Assembly: GCA_963989245.1 (NCBI GenBank)
Contig: OZ022349.1
Span: forward strand, 11,386,167-11,450,166
Origin: Nansenia antarctica
Lineage: Eukaryota > Chordata > Actinopteri > Argentiniformes > Microstomatidae
Reading direction: 5' to 3'
DNA length: 64,000 nt
The notes under the pieces were generated by a model. That model worked only from the letters and a program-made list of their open reading frames with translations. It did no database searches and was not told the origin of the DNA. This document shows positions 1 to 24,741 of this stretch, in pieces. The translations under genes were made by a program, and so were the position numbers. Position 1 is the first letter of the stretch. Every line of letters begins with the position of its first letter.

Positions 1-14243
<14,243 letters not shown>

Positions 14244-15238
14244 GTGGTTCCTTCTAGGAACACAGGGGTGTGGAAAAACATGCTGGGAACCAATCAGTCC
14301 TCTAGAATAGAGGGGGCGCCCAAATCACAATCCCCTCTGAAACGCCCCTCTGCCTCGACCCCAAAGCACTCGACCCACCTCAGCCCGAGAGCACTGGCGG
14401 ATACCGGGTGGAGCAGGTGTGTGCACCCAGTCGCAAAGTGTGCTGGGTTTATCATAGTGATATCCTAGAGTCATTTTTTTAATTATTATTTTTTTATCAT
14501 GGTTATTTTAAAAAAAGAAAAGGAAAAAAAAGCAGAAAAATCCCAAAGCGTTTACTTTATTTTAAGTTATTTTTTTAAAGAAAGACACCAAAAGAGATTC
14601 ACTATTTATAGAATGTTATGTTTTCAAAGGCATGGGGAATGTTTGGGTAAACCCTGTCAGATTTTGGGAGGGGATGGGGCTCCTCCCCCTTTTTATCACC
14701 CTTTCACACCGTCTCTCACTTTCTGACAGAGACACTTCTGCATGTCACCTTTTATCGACCCTCCTCCCAAGTGTCCCACAACCAGGTCCTCAAATACCCC
14801 CTGGGGATGGGATGCTTCCGCTATGCTCCAATTGAACTATTGATTGCACAAAATAGTTAGATAGATATTGACGTATTGATTTCGAGGAGGTGTGTGTTTG
14901 AACTGAACTAGTAGACCGGTTGGTTATACAACTAGCATCCAGACCCTGGACTGAGAGCGGTTGCTGTGTAGAGTTCGTGCTTTGGGCAGCCTTCATCTAA
15001 CAGACATACATGAATGTGAACGTGTCTCTCTCATGCTAATCACCCGATACTGTAAACCTTGTATACCAGCCAGGGCTGAGTAGAACACGCATGCAGGTTC
15101 ATATAGACGTGTCATGGTTGAATCCTTGACATTGTTTGTCCTGAAATGCCTACTGTCAGGAGATTGCCAGGAGGAAACAGTGACCTCTTCAGAGTGAGGT
15201 CAACCAGGGAAAAGCCGGCCAATGTAACTAAGCATTTG

Positions 15239-15556
15239 TGACAGCAGCTGGTGAAACCGGGAACAAGTCGCCAACCGACGGACCGTTCAGACTTTTGTTC
15301 AGAAAATGTTAAATAAATGTCAGCTTTGTTCAAACATTGCAATGCAATGGATGTGGTGAGTAATCCCCACTACTCTACACTAACTAGGTAGTAGTGGGGA
15401 TTACCCACCGAATCCATTGCATTGCAATGTTTTGGCTTGACTAGCGAGTGTGTCATTGATTTTCAACAACGCTGACGTTTATTTAAAGTTTTCTGAATAA
15501 AGGTCTGAACAGTCCGTCGGTGGGTGACTTGTTCCTGCTTTCACCAGCTGCTGTCA
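15239..15556. mobile_element. Inverted-repeat MITE in tmem94 3' UTR
   Basis: Ends TGACAGCAGCTGGTGAAACC (15239) and its complement GCAGCTGGTGAAA-type end at 15556 extend inward for about 60 bp (GGGAACAAGT..., CGGACCGTTCAGAC). Flanking CATTTG and CATTCA may be a decayed duplication. An inner inverted block (GTAATCCCCACTAC / GTAGTGGGGATTAC) lies at the centre. Related copies are at 36349-36566 and, sharing the inner block, at 34424-34761. Confidence 0.85.
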
Positions 15557-16034
15557 CATTCATCAACTGTCCTCCTGTCAAGGCTGCGGCCTGTTAGCCA
15601 CATAATGAAAATGGCGCTGCTAAACAAGGATGCAGCGCAAGAGGTTGTCCTTGATTGATTTTTAAGAAAATCGTTTTTAACAAACAAATGTTTTCTTTGT
15701 TTTACCCATATCCAACTTCTGAGTTAAGCCAAGGGCAATCCTGCTGTAATGCAATAAGGAATGACGACTTATTGAATTGACTATGAAGAAAGTAAATCTG
15801 ATTCAGTCTCTTTGTATAAATGTATTTGAAGAATGTGCTAGGCATGCCACTTTAACTCATGTACTGTATAAAAGGGTAGTATTTTTAAGTTTTAGAATTC
15901 CTGCAACTGTTTTTTTATTTTATTTTAATTTTATTATTTTATTATACCTGCAGTAATCCTGTATCGTTCCCACCAGAGTACTATTGTAAGGTGTCTTCTG
16001 AAAGTGCTTCCTATCATATCAGTTGCCTTTTCTG

Positions 16035-16368
16035 TTAGCCTGGTTGCCTGTCTGTTTCGGTTAGCCTGGTTGCCTGTCTGTTTCTGTTAGCCTGGTTGCC
16101 TGTCTGTTTCTGTTAGCCTGGTTGCCTGTCTGTTTCTGTTAGCCTGGTTGCCTGTCTGTTTCTGTTAGCCTGGTTGCCTGTCTGACTCTGTTAGCCTGGT
16201 TGCCTGTCTGACTCTGTTAGCCTGGTTGCCTGTCTGTTTCTGTTAGCCTGGTTGCCTGTCTGTTTCTGTTAGCCTGGTTGCCTGTCTGTTTCTGTTAGCC
16301 TGGTTGCCTGTCTGTTTCTGTTAGCCTGGTTGCCTGTCTGACTCTGTTAGCCTGGTTGCCTGTGTGTT
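16035..16368. repeat. 26-bp minisatellite, about 13 copies
   Basis: Tandem GTTAGCCTGGTTGCCTGTCT plus GTTTCT (variant GACTCT) in the tmem94 3' UTR. The copies are nearly identical, so the array is probably length-variable. There are no spacers, so it is not a CRISPR array. Confidence 0.95.
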
Positions 16369-17887
16369 TCAGAATTCATCAGCTACATCAGAAACTGACT
16401 GGCCCAGGCTATATCTACATTTACATTTACATTGTAATGCCGTTATCCAAAGCTACTTACAACAAATTCATTTGTCTAAGTAAGTGAATCATCTGTCCCT
16501 CAGTCATAGCAAGAAAAATGTATCTATGCTAGGGGCATGGGGCCCATTCGTCATTTGGCATTTAGTCATAATGCTAAAAGGAAGATTTTTTTTCCTTCTT
16601 CGTCTCTCCTCCTGTAACAGTAAACCCATCAGATGTGTTATGAATGATTACCAGCTAGATATCAGGAGCCATGGGTTTATGGTTCTGGGCCAGGAATAGA
16701 ATGTTTTTCTCTTCCTTTAGATCTGATTTTACTCTATACCAGATGCTAATGTCTTGAGTTGTCCATCCAGTTTGCCAGTCTCTATCCAGTGTATTCGTAC
16801 AGGTATATTTATTTATTCTTGTGGAAATTGTGTCCTTTGTACAGTACAGCTGATGTCGGTGTCTTTCACCATCAGACAAACTTGTCATGCAACGCAAACC
16901 AGCCTTTTCCATCATGCTTTCTGCATCTGGTGAATGTCACACTGTATATACTGTAAATGGAGTTATTTTATCATGTGTGCACACCTTTTAACTTCTTACC
17001 ACGTGCTCTGGTACCATTTACCCCCCCCCCCTCCCCCACCACCACTACCATCACACCACCCCCCCCTGTATGAATGTGGGCAACAATGAAGGTCATGGTC
17101 AAGTTCACTTGCAGTCAAAACCGGTACAAATATAGCACAGAATATGGTGCCTGGGATTAACACCTTCTGTGTCTTGTGCACTTGTACTTAATAGACACCA
17201 TCTGTGGTTAGAGTGCACTTTAAAGTACACTATGACTATGTGAGAAGTAGTTGCATGCTCTAAGAATGAGAGCTCTGTGTGTGAGTAAGATACAATGTTA
17301 AAAGCACTGATCTATTTGAATGCTAGGCACCGTGAATGAACAGTAGCTAGCAATGAAAAACATGCCTGAGGTAAAGCAATGAGGAATATTTTACACAGTA
17401 CAATGCATCCACTCATTGCAACAATACATTGCAATCCATGACATACTTCTGTTTTTACGTATTTAATTTTCTATCATTGCTTTAATGTTCGCATGAAAAA
17501 TACATTTTGGATGCCCAGTCTTGGTCATGTTATTGTTTTTGTTTCACATCCATTTTGGTTATTTTATGTTGAGTATGCAATGTGAACTCAGTTGAGCATG
17601 GACTGCAGGTGATGCTAGTGCTTTGTCACAACACTGCTGACCTGGCTCACCCCTCTTCTACACACAGTTCGGGTGAAGCGAAGACTCTGTAATGATATCC
17701 ATATTCATGCCTATCTGCTTGGAGGAAATTACCCTGTGTCAATTGACTTGAGAAGTGATTGACTATTTTGTGGTTGTTCACAAGATTTAAAAATGTTGTA
17801 TATTTTGTATTTTTTTAAGAAGGTCTATCTCTGTAAAATTATTTCAGGTTTTTGCAAAAATGATTTGTGAATCTTTTATGTCATGTT

Positions 17888-17893
17888 AATAAA
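17888..17893 (+). terminator. tmem94: Poly(A) signal AATAAA, tmem94
   Basis: A canonical hexamer lies within TTAATAAATATGG, followed by a T-rich tract. It is the most likely distal cleavage signal for tmem94. Confidence 0.6.
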
Positions 17894-18677
17894 TATGGTC
17901 TTTTTCTAAACTGGGTGATATTCTGTTTACTGTTATGCCTCACATGCCTCAGAAAATAGAGCACGTCACAGAGTAGACCTACATAGCACTTTTCATGGCA
18001 TCTTTATTTTTTTTATTTTGAATCTTTATTTATTTTTATAGTGAATTTTTCGATATAGATGAATAAGCTGAAGATGTCCTGTCACACGTGCGCACATTGA
18101 CCACTATTTCCAAGTTACTTCAATGTTTTTTTTTTGCTGTCAAATGAAAGTCGTTTAAAAGAACCCAGGGCTCTGATTGGTCAAACGGAATATTAAAAGC
18201 CAAAGACAAACTCTGAAAGCTGACAGACTCGGCCGGCTCAGAGGAAGGCTGTTTCGCAGAGCGGGTGATCTTAACAAGGTGCATTTCTGTCTTTGACATT
18301 GGTATCCAGCGAAGCCTTTCGGTTATTGCTATAAGGTTATTTTGTAATGTATAGATAATGATGACATTGGTTGATACTGTATTGTCAGATAATGTCAATG
18401 TGCGTCTTATGAAGTATCTCAGATATGATGTGAGGGGTATTCTGAGAGAGCTAGCTAGCATGCACCTGCATCGGTCCGCCTTCTACCCTCCCCCCGCTAG
18501 AAGAAGATATTCGCTTATATATATTCATACTTAATTCCTGACATTTTATCATTTCAAACGCACGAGGGAAATGCTGTGTCGTGACCGTGAGTAGTGTGTC
18601 CCAGCCCAGCTAGCCCAGGAGAGAACAGTTGTCAGAGCTGTCACCGTCGACAGGGTCGGGAGCTAAGCTAGTTGCAT

Positions 18678-18975
18678 GGCTGTGTTCGGAATGGCATACT
18701 AGCATACTACTCATACTAGATATGACCTAGATTTTGAGTATGCAGTGCGTTCACACTGTAGTAGTATGCGAGATTTGAGTATGCAAGAAATGTATACTAG
18801 ATTTTCGGTCGGCTGGTATTGGCATACTTATTATGAATTTAGTAAGCAGTATGCAGTATATACTCATTGAGTACTTTCATGTACCTACTTCTGCAAATCT
18901 TCTAATAAAGTTCTCAATCAATCAAAAAAAGTATGCTAGTATGCAGTATGCTAGTATGCCATTTCGAACACAGCC
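18678..18975. mobile_element. MITE with GGCTGTGTTCG ends
   Basis: Inverted ends GGCTGTGTTCGGAATGGC (18678) and GCCATTTCGAACACAGCC (to 18975), followed inward by repeated CATACTAG/CTAGTATG motifs. About 298 bp, no coding frame. It resembles a widespread fish non-autonomous DNA element; the superfamily was not established. Confidence 0.82.
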
Positions 18976-19224
18976 TTTGTCTATCGATGTTCATGCGCGG
19001 TGAAAAAACTTGTTCGCGCTACAAGGAGAGCAGCGTTATTTTGCATGGCCGGTCTGCATTATTAGGTTAATATGGATGTCTCCGAAGTATTTTCTCACAG
19101 AAATGCTAATGTCATGTTAGAATTCTGACATGCTGGCGTGTTTTGAGTCGTGCGTCGCAGTTCCATTCAGAGTTGCTGCAGCGGTTTCAGCGGCTGCCCC
19201 TGATGGGATGCGACAGCACGTGAC

Positions 19225-19488
19225 GTTAGAATTATAAGGTTCTATCTAAATTTGTCAAAATTTAGTTTTTTTACATAATCTGATCCATTAGGTGTTTATT
19301 AATGCCTGTGTGGTGTTATTTTTTTAAATGTTGACATTTTTGAGTTAGTAATTCATAAAATACAAAGGTTCTATCTCACAAAACATAAATGGAATGTAAA
19401 AACTTTGACGCTCAATATCTCTGAACTACCCTAAACGGAGATAGAACCTTATCATTCTAAACGGAGATAGAACCTTATCATTCTAAAC
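19225..19488. mobile_element. MITE with GTTAGAAT...ATAAGGTTC ends
   Basis: Left end GTTAGAATTATAAGGTTCTA, right end TAGAACCTTATCATTCTAAAC; the right end is tandemly doubled (about 19436-19488). An extra AAGGTTCTATCTC copy lies inside at about 19365. Confidence 0.75.
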
Positions 19489-20460
19489 TCACGAGCAGCT
19501 GACAGCTAAAAGCATACAACCTACGTATTACGCTACTGGCTGCTACAGTCGTGAACATTTCAGCAGTCAGACTATGCAAGGAGTGTGCCCGATGTAAAGT
19601 GTTCGTTTTTAAATTATATATATATAGAGGCCTACTCCTTCTTGTTGTAAAGCCACTCTTTAAAATAACTACAAGCATTGTTTTTTATCCTGTCTGTTGT
19701 CATGGATGGGGGGGGGGGGGGGGGGGAAGAAATCAAAAGAAGATTGACACAGATTCTAGAAGATTTGCCACTCCTCTCTAGTGTCACTCTCTTTGGGTCC
19801 CGTCATGGACGTGGGGGTCTCAAAGTCCCATGTGTTTCTGAACTACAGCCCCAGAGCCATCCTGTCAAAGTGAGAAACGCACCTGCATGGTGTGACATCG
19901 AGTTGACTCTCAGTCCCGAGTGGGGGGAAATGCATCACACTGTTGGGTAGTCTCCTATCCTTGTTTGAAAACATGGGCCATGATTGGTGGTGGTCGGATG
20001 AAGTTGTGACTAGTCCAAACAACATTTATATGAAAAGACTTAATGCACTCATCCTTCCTTCCTTCCTCCTTGATGAAGGCCTAAGCCTAATCAGTGATCT
20101 ATCGTTTATAGAGGTGGTAAGCACTAGGCTCTCACCTGTGTGTGCAGTATTACAATATCAAGTTGGTGATTACCGAAAGCAGAGGTGAAAGGCAAACACA
20201 TTTGAAGTAGGTTAGTAAATGCCCTGAAAAGCATTTTGCCGTAGCTATCCGTCCTGTTATGTTAGATGGACTGGAGCAAGCCCAACTGTGGTGCTTAGCC
20301 TATTGTATGCAGCTCACAGCACATTCTTTGCTTCTGCACTCCCACTCTGAGCTGACACCAGTGCAGTTGTGCGTAGCCCTTTAAAGGCTGTGCAGAATTG
20401 TGTGTGTTGTTGATGTGCTAAAAACAACATCTGATCAGGGATATTAGGACCTTAGCTTTT

Positions 20461-20599
20461 CAGGGTTCCCCACAGGACTTTGTGAGACTCTGTGGGATGA
20501 CTTCGGACCCTCGAGTCTTTCGTCTCGTTATGAGCCTAAGGCCGAACATATTAGACTATGGCAGGCCTCCACAGTCTAGGTAATTAATGGGAAACACTG
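20461..20599. mobile_element. Short hAT-like MITE
   Basis: Begins CAGGGTTCCCCACAGGACT and ends ATGGGAAACACTG, resembling the element at 22850-23042. Small, non-coding, diverged. Confidence 0.5.
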
Positions 20600-20701
20600 C
20601 TCTTATCCTTCCTTGGTTGTAGTTGGTAGAAAACCCCACATCTCATCTGAGGAAGAGGGGAGTCAGGTGACATATCATTCATCAACCGCATCAAACTGAG
20701 C

Positions 20702-21146
20702 TAGGGATGCTCCGATTTATCGGCCACCGATTTAAATCGGCCGATTTCACTCCAAATGACTCGATCGGTGATCGGCAAAAATGGCCGATCGCAAAAACCG
20801 TTTCCCCCCCCCCCCCCCCCCCCCCTGGGGAAGACAGATAACTGAACAGAAAACATAGGAGGACGTAACAGTATGTAAACCATGAAGGCCACGTTTATGA
20901 TGTCTTTTATACAGCCATATCGACTGACTTGGGCTTCAGGCCCTAACTGGGTGATAGGCCAGACTTTTACTATGCCATAAAAATGGGTCTGCGTTTGCTT
21001 GGTGCCTAATGGATCAAAACTTTTGTCTAAAAAGCAAAAAATATGTAGGCTATCCAGTCAGTAGGCCTACAGTTATGTATTTTTTTAAAAATCGGTATCG
21101 GTTGATCTTGAGGAAAAAAATCGGTATCCAGATCGGAGCATCCCTA
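20702..21146. mobile_element. hAT-like non-autonomous element, TAGGGATGCTCCGAT family, copy 1
   Basis: Ends TAGGGATGCTCCGAT (20702) and ATCGGAGCATCCCTA (21146), with CGATCGG/CCGATC-rich subterminal sequence and a poly(C) run at about 20803-20825. Flanks AACTGAGC and AAACTGAC are similar but not identical. A longer copy with a clean duplication is at 29982-30918. Confidence 0.88.
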
Positions 21147-21487
21147 AAACTGACCATTAGTAATGCGCTGGTCGGCAATAAAAAGTAATAGTGGGATCAG
21201 GGTCGGATGGGTGCGGGCCATATCTATGAAACTGCAGAGCGGGTGTGGGTTCATAAATAGCCGACTCGCGCATCACTACTGGCCATGGCTAACCCGTACG
21301 CTCACATTTTCACTGCATGGCCTATCTAGTTTTCAAACAGGCCAGCGCAGTGGTTGTAATCCTGTGATGATGCAGTACAGTTAGTTTTCAAACAATGCTT
21401 CATTTAAGTGAAACACTAGCTACTACACTAGCTACTAACTACTATGTCATTCTTCACATGGCATTGTTTCTGTGGTCAGTGGCCGAG

Positions 21488-21963
21488 TTTCCGATTGCTA
21501 AGTCGCAGTGAAGTCACATAGTCAAAACTCTTCATATAGTCTGCATTACTAACATTCTTCAGTCTCATTTCCAAAACTCACTCAAACCACCAAAACACTT
21601 CATACATGTCACAAAAGATGCTCATTCAACCATACACGGGCAACAATGTTCACTCAGAAAGCATACACAGTCATTCATAACACTCGGACCTACAAAACAC
21701 TAATAACAGGGAGCATTACATAGTTTGAATGATTTTCACAAGAATTAATATTTCATTATAAGAATGATTTGATTTATAGTAGGCTAATCATAGACAGAAT
21801 AGTTGACTGTACAACTGTAAAGTATTAGGCAACAAGAATGAATCAGAAACGCCGTGAATGAGTCACAGTTTGGTCCAAATGGACTTCTGTTTCGCTGACT
21901 GTATGAAGAGTTTTGACAATGTGACTTCAGTTTTGACCACTGCGACTTAGCAGTCGGAAAAAA
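21488..21963. mobile_element. MITE with TTTCCGA...CTAAGTCGCAGTG ends
   Basis: Left TTTCCGATTGCTAAGTCGCA and right TGCGACTTAGCAGTCGGAAA are inverted, as are the inner blocks CAAAACTCTTCATA and TATGAAGAGTTTTG. No coding frame. Confidence 0.78.
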
Positions 21964-22150
21964 CGGTAAAACGTTATATAGAAATCCTATTACCAGATAG
22001 GATTCAGCCAGCCAGTCCAGTGTTCCATGTAGGAATGGCACCACCTGTTGGGAGACAACCTACCTGAGAAGCTTGCTAACCCGGTACTGTGGCAGTAACC
22101 CCTGCTTGTCCCTCGACAGGTGGAGTCTTTACCTGGGCACTAGGCACGTG

Positions 22151-24704
22151 ATGGAGGCGGTGAAAGAGGGCCCGAAGAGCACCTTGATCTCAGGCAAGAT
22201 GGTGGCTCTGGCTGCAGGGCTCTCTGTGGGGGCTACGGTGGGCTACGTCATCTACCGCCACATCAGAAACAGCAACGGTGAGGTGGTAGGGGTTGGCACA
22301 ATCAATGTGTTTCTTGGGGGGAGGTGCGGCTGAACTATTTCTAATTAAGTGATCGGTGTTTTGGTGTTTAGTTCAGCTTGCCAACGTCGAAGAGGCAAGG
22401 GTGTCGGTGCCCCTGGATGTGTATAGAAACATCAGCACGTACCAGGCCTCCTTCCTAGAGCTGGTGAGTGTCGTCCAACGATATCAATGGTGTCGTCACG
22501 CGGTACCAATGCAATGAATGGAGTTTACTTTCTCTCCTAGGTGACATTGTGATTTCTCAGGTGCACATGTCTTGTTAATTGTCTGTGTGTGTGTCTGTCT
22601 GTGTCTCTGTCTCCAGGTGAACCAGAAGTCCGGGGCTCATGTGAGGGTGACGTCTGACTCAGGAGAGCAGTGTTCCCAGAGTGCTGTGTGTTTCCAGCTG
22701 CAGGGCTCGCCTGAACAGGTACTGCTGGCCAGATGTGCCCTGGAGAACCTGGTCAACGACTGTGAGGTCATCACTGACGTCATGGAGGTGCCCCCGACGG
22801 CGCTCGGGAGGATCATCGGTAACAGAGATTAGAGGGAATTGTGTTAGTTCAGTGTTTCCCACAGGATGTTGTGAGGGGGAGGGGGAGGAGGTTAGCGAAC
22901 CTGCTCGAACACTTTCCCCAACAGTGTGAACAGCACTGAAAACTGAGCTTAGAAAATGTTTTTAAAAAAAGAAGAAGCTAAAAATACTTTTGGTTCTTCA
23001 TGAAACTATGGCGGGACAAATTAGACTGTATGGGAAACACTCTAGTTGCTTGGCTTGCGCATAAGCCCTGTGCCATGTGTTGAGAACTAAATTACTCAAT
23101 CAATGGAAATGCACTTTAGATTTGATAATGAATCAACCACCCATATTGTCCCTAGTTGAGTTGCATTTGCTGATGCGTCTTCGGGTTGTAGGTCGCAGAG
23201 GTGAGTCTCTGAAGTACATCACCAGGACCACAGGAGCCAGCGTCACCTGTCTCAGGGAGACGGTGCGCGGCCTGGACGAGAAGGCCAAGGTGTCAATGAC
23301 AGGCTCACGCAGGCAACTCAGGCAGGCCGAGGTGAGACCCCGTACTTAAAGCCCTGAGCCCCATGGGAGATGTAGTTCCACTTGACCACGTTATTGTTTT
23401 GGCACAATGAATATAATAATGATGTGAGGTTTTGTTATTCCTTCATGTTTTGGCTTGTGTAGGAGATGATCCTGGAGAAGGTAAGGGAGGATGAGGTTGT
23501 GAGGAAGAGGATCTCTCAGTCCTCAGCCCTGCGCCAGAAACGACGACCCCAAGAGCTTGAGATTCAAAGGTCAGAGCTCACAGAGTATAAACCCACACTG
23601 GGGTTGGACACACACTCGGGTCCACACTCTCTTCAGGCGGAAGTGGTCCAAGTGAATGGTACCACAGGACACTCTGAGCAGGTGCAGGATGGACCACTGG
23701 AGCTCCTAGCTGCCAATGAGGAAGAGGAGGAACTCATCGTCTCACCTGATTCCCTTTCTGAGGTGTCCAAGTTTGAAAGTAAGTGCACTACTAACACAAT
23801 GAATATGGCTTTCTAGAAAGTTATTTCCACCATATAGAACCTACCAGTACTCAATTCTGGGGAGGTTCTAGTTGATGTTAAGTTGACTGTAAATGTGCCT
23901 CTCTCTTTCACGGTGTCCAGTCCCCAGTCCAGACCTGAGCTTCCAGCCTGACGAGCACTTGGAGGTGTACGTGTCTGCGTCTGAGAACCCGAACCACTTC
24001 TGGATCCAGATCCTGGGGGTCCGCTCGTTGCAGCTGGATAAGCTGACGACAGAGATGAGCCGCTTCTATAACAACGGAAGCCTGCCAGTGAGTCAACTTT
24101 AGAATGTGTGTCCATATAGTAAACTCTGGTCGGTTTGTCAACGCTATATGAAAGTGGATGTTCTGTTTTGTTTATCATTGGAGACATGTTATAGCCCAGA
24201 TCAGACAAATTTACTGTTAAATTCACTATTCTGTTTTGCTTGCTCCCAGTCAGTTGCTTGCTCCCAGTCTGTTGAATTACTGGTCCCTTTTTGTAATAGT
24301 AATTCTGGTTCAACCCTCCCCAGGAGCAGAGGGTTGAGACCATCGTGGTGGGGGACATCGTGGCTGCTCCCTACCGGGACGACGGTACCTATAACCGGGC
24401 CAGGGTGCTGGGAGTCCTGGGGTCCGGGCAGGTCGACCTCTACTTTGTGGACTATGGGGACAATGGGGAGCTGCCCAGAGATGCCCTCCGCAGAATGAGG
24501 TCAGGGGGGACAGGACTGAAGGACAAATGATGCTGTGTTCTCATTCTCTGACATGTCCCATCATTTTGATCACCCCTTCTTGTGGAAGATTGTTGGATTG
24601 GGTTGCGAATGTTCTGTTCTTTCTTGTACCTGCTAGGAGCGACTTCCTCAGTTTACCATTCCAAGCCATTGAGTGCAGCCTTGCTGGAGTGAATCCTGCA
24701 GGTA

Positions 24705-24741
<37 letters not shown>

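Larger units (their letters stand above)
14244..17910 (+). other. tmem94: tmem94 3' UTR
   Basis: About 3.7 kb of non-coding sequence follows the tmem94 stop and ends just past the AATAAA at 17888-17893, the first strong poly(A) signal followed by a compositional change. It contains an inverted-repeat MITE (15239-15556), a 26-bp minisatellite (16035-16368) and a short L2-type SINE-tail fragment near 16415-16470. The length is inferred from the poly(A) signal; no transcript data are available. Confidence 0.65.
17911..22119. other. Intergenic region tmem94-tdrkh
   Basis: About 4.2 kb without a supported coding exon. It holds MITEs at 18678-18975, 19225-19488, 20461-20599, 20702-21146 and 21488-21963. 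A GTGAGT at 18587-18592 could be the donor of a non-coding first tdrkh exon, because the first coding exon of tdrkh starts at an acceptor (22118-22119), but this is a guess. Confidence 0.7.

Noticed and set aside
16035..16368. CRISPR-like array
   Set aside because: Units are contiguous, with no unique spacers, and the genome is vertebrate.
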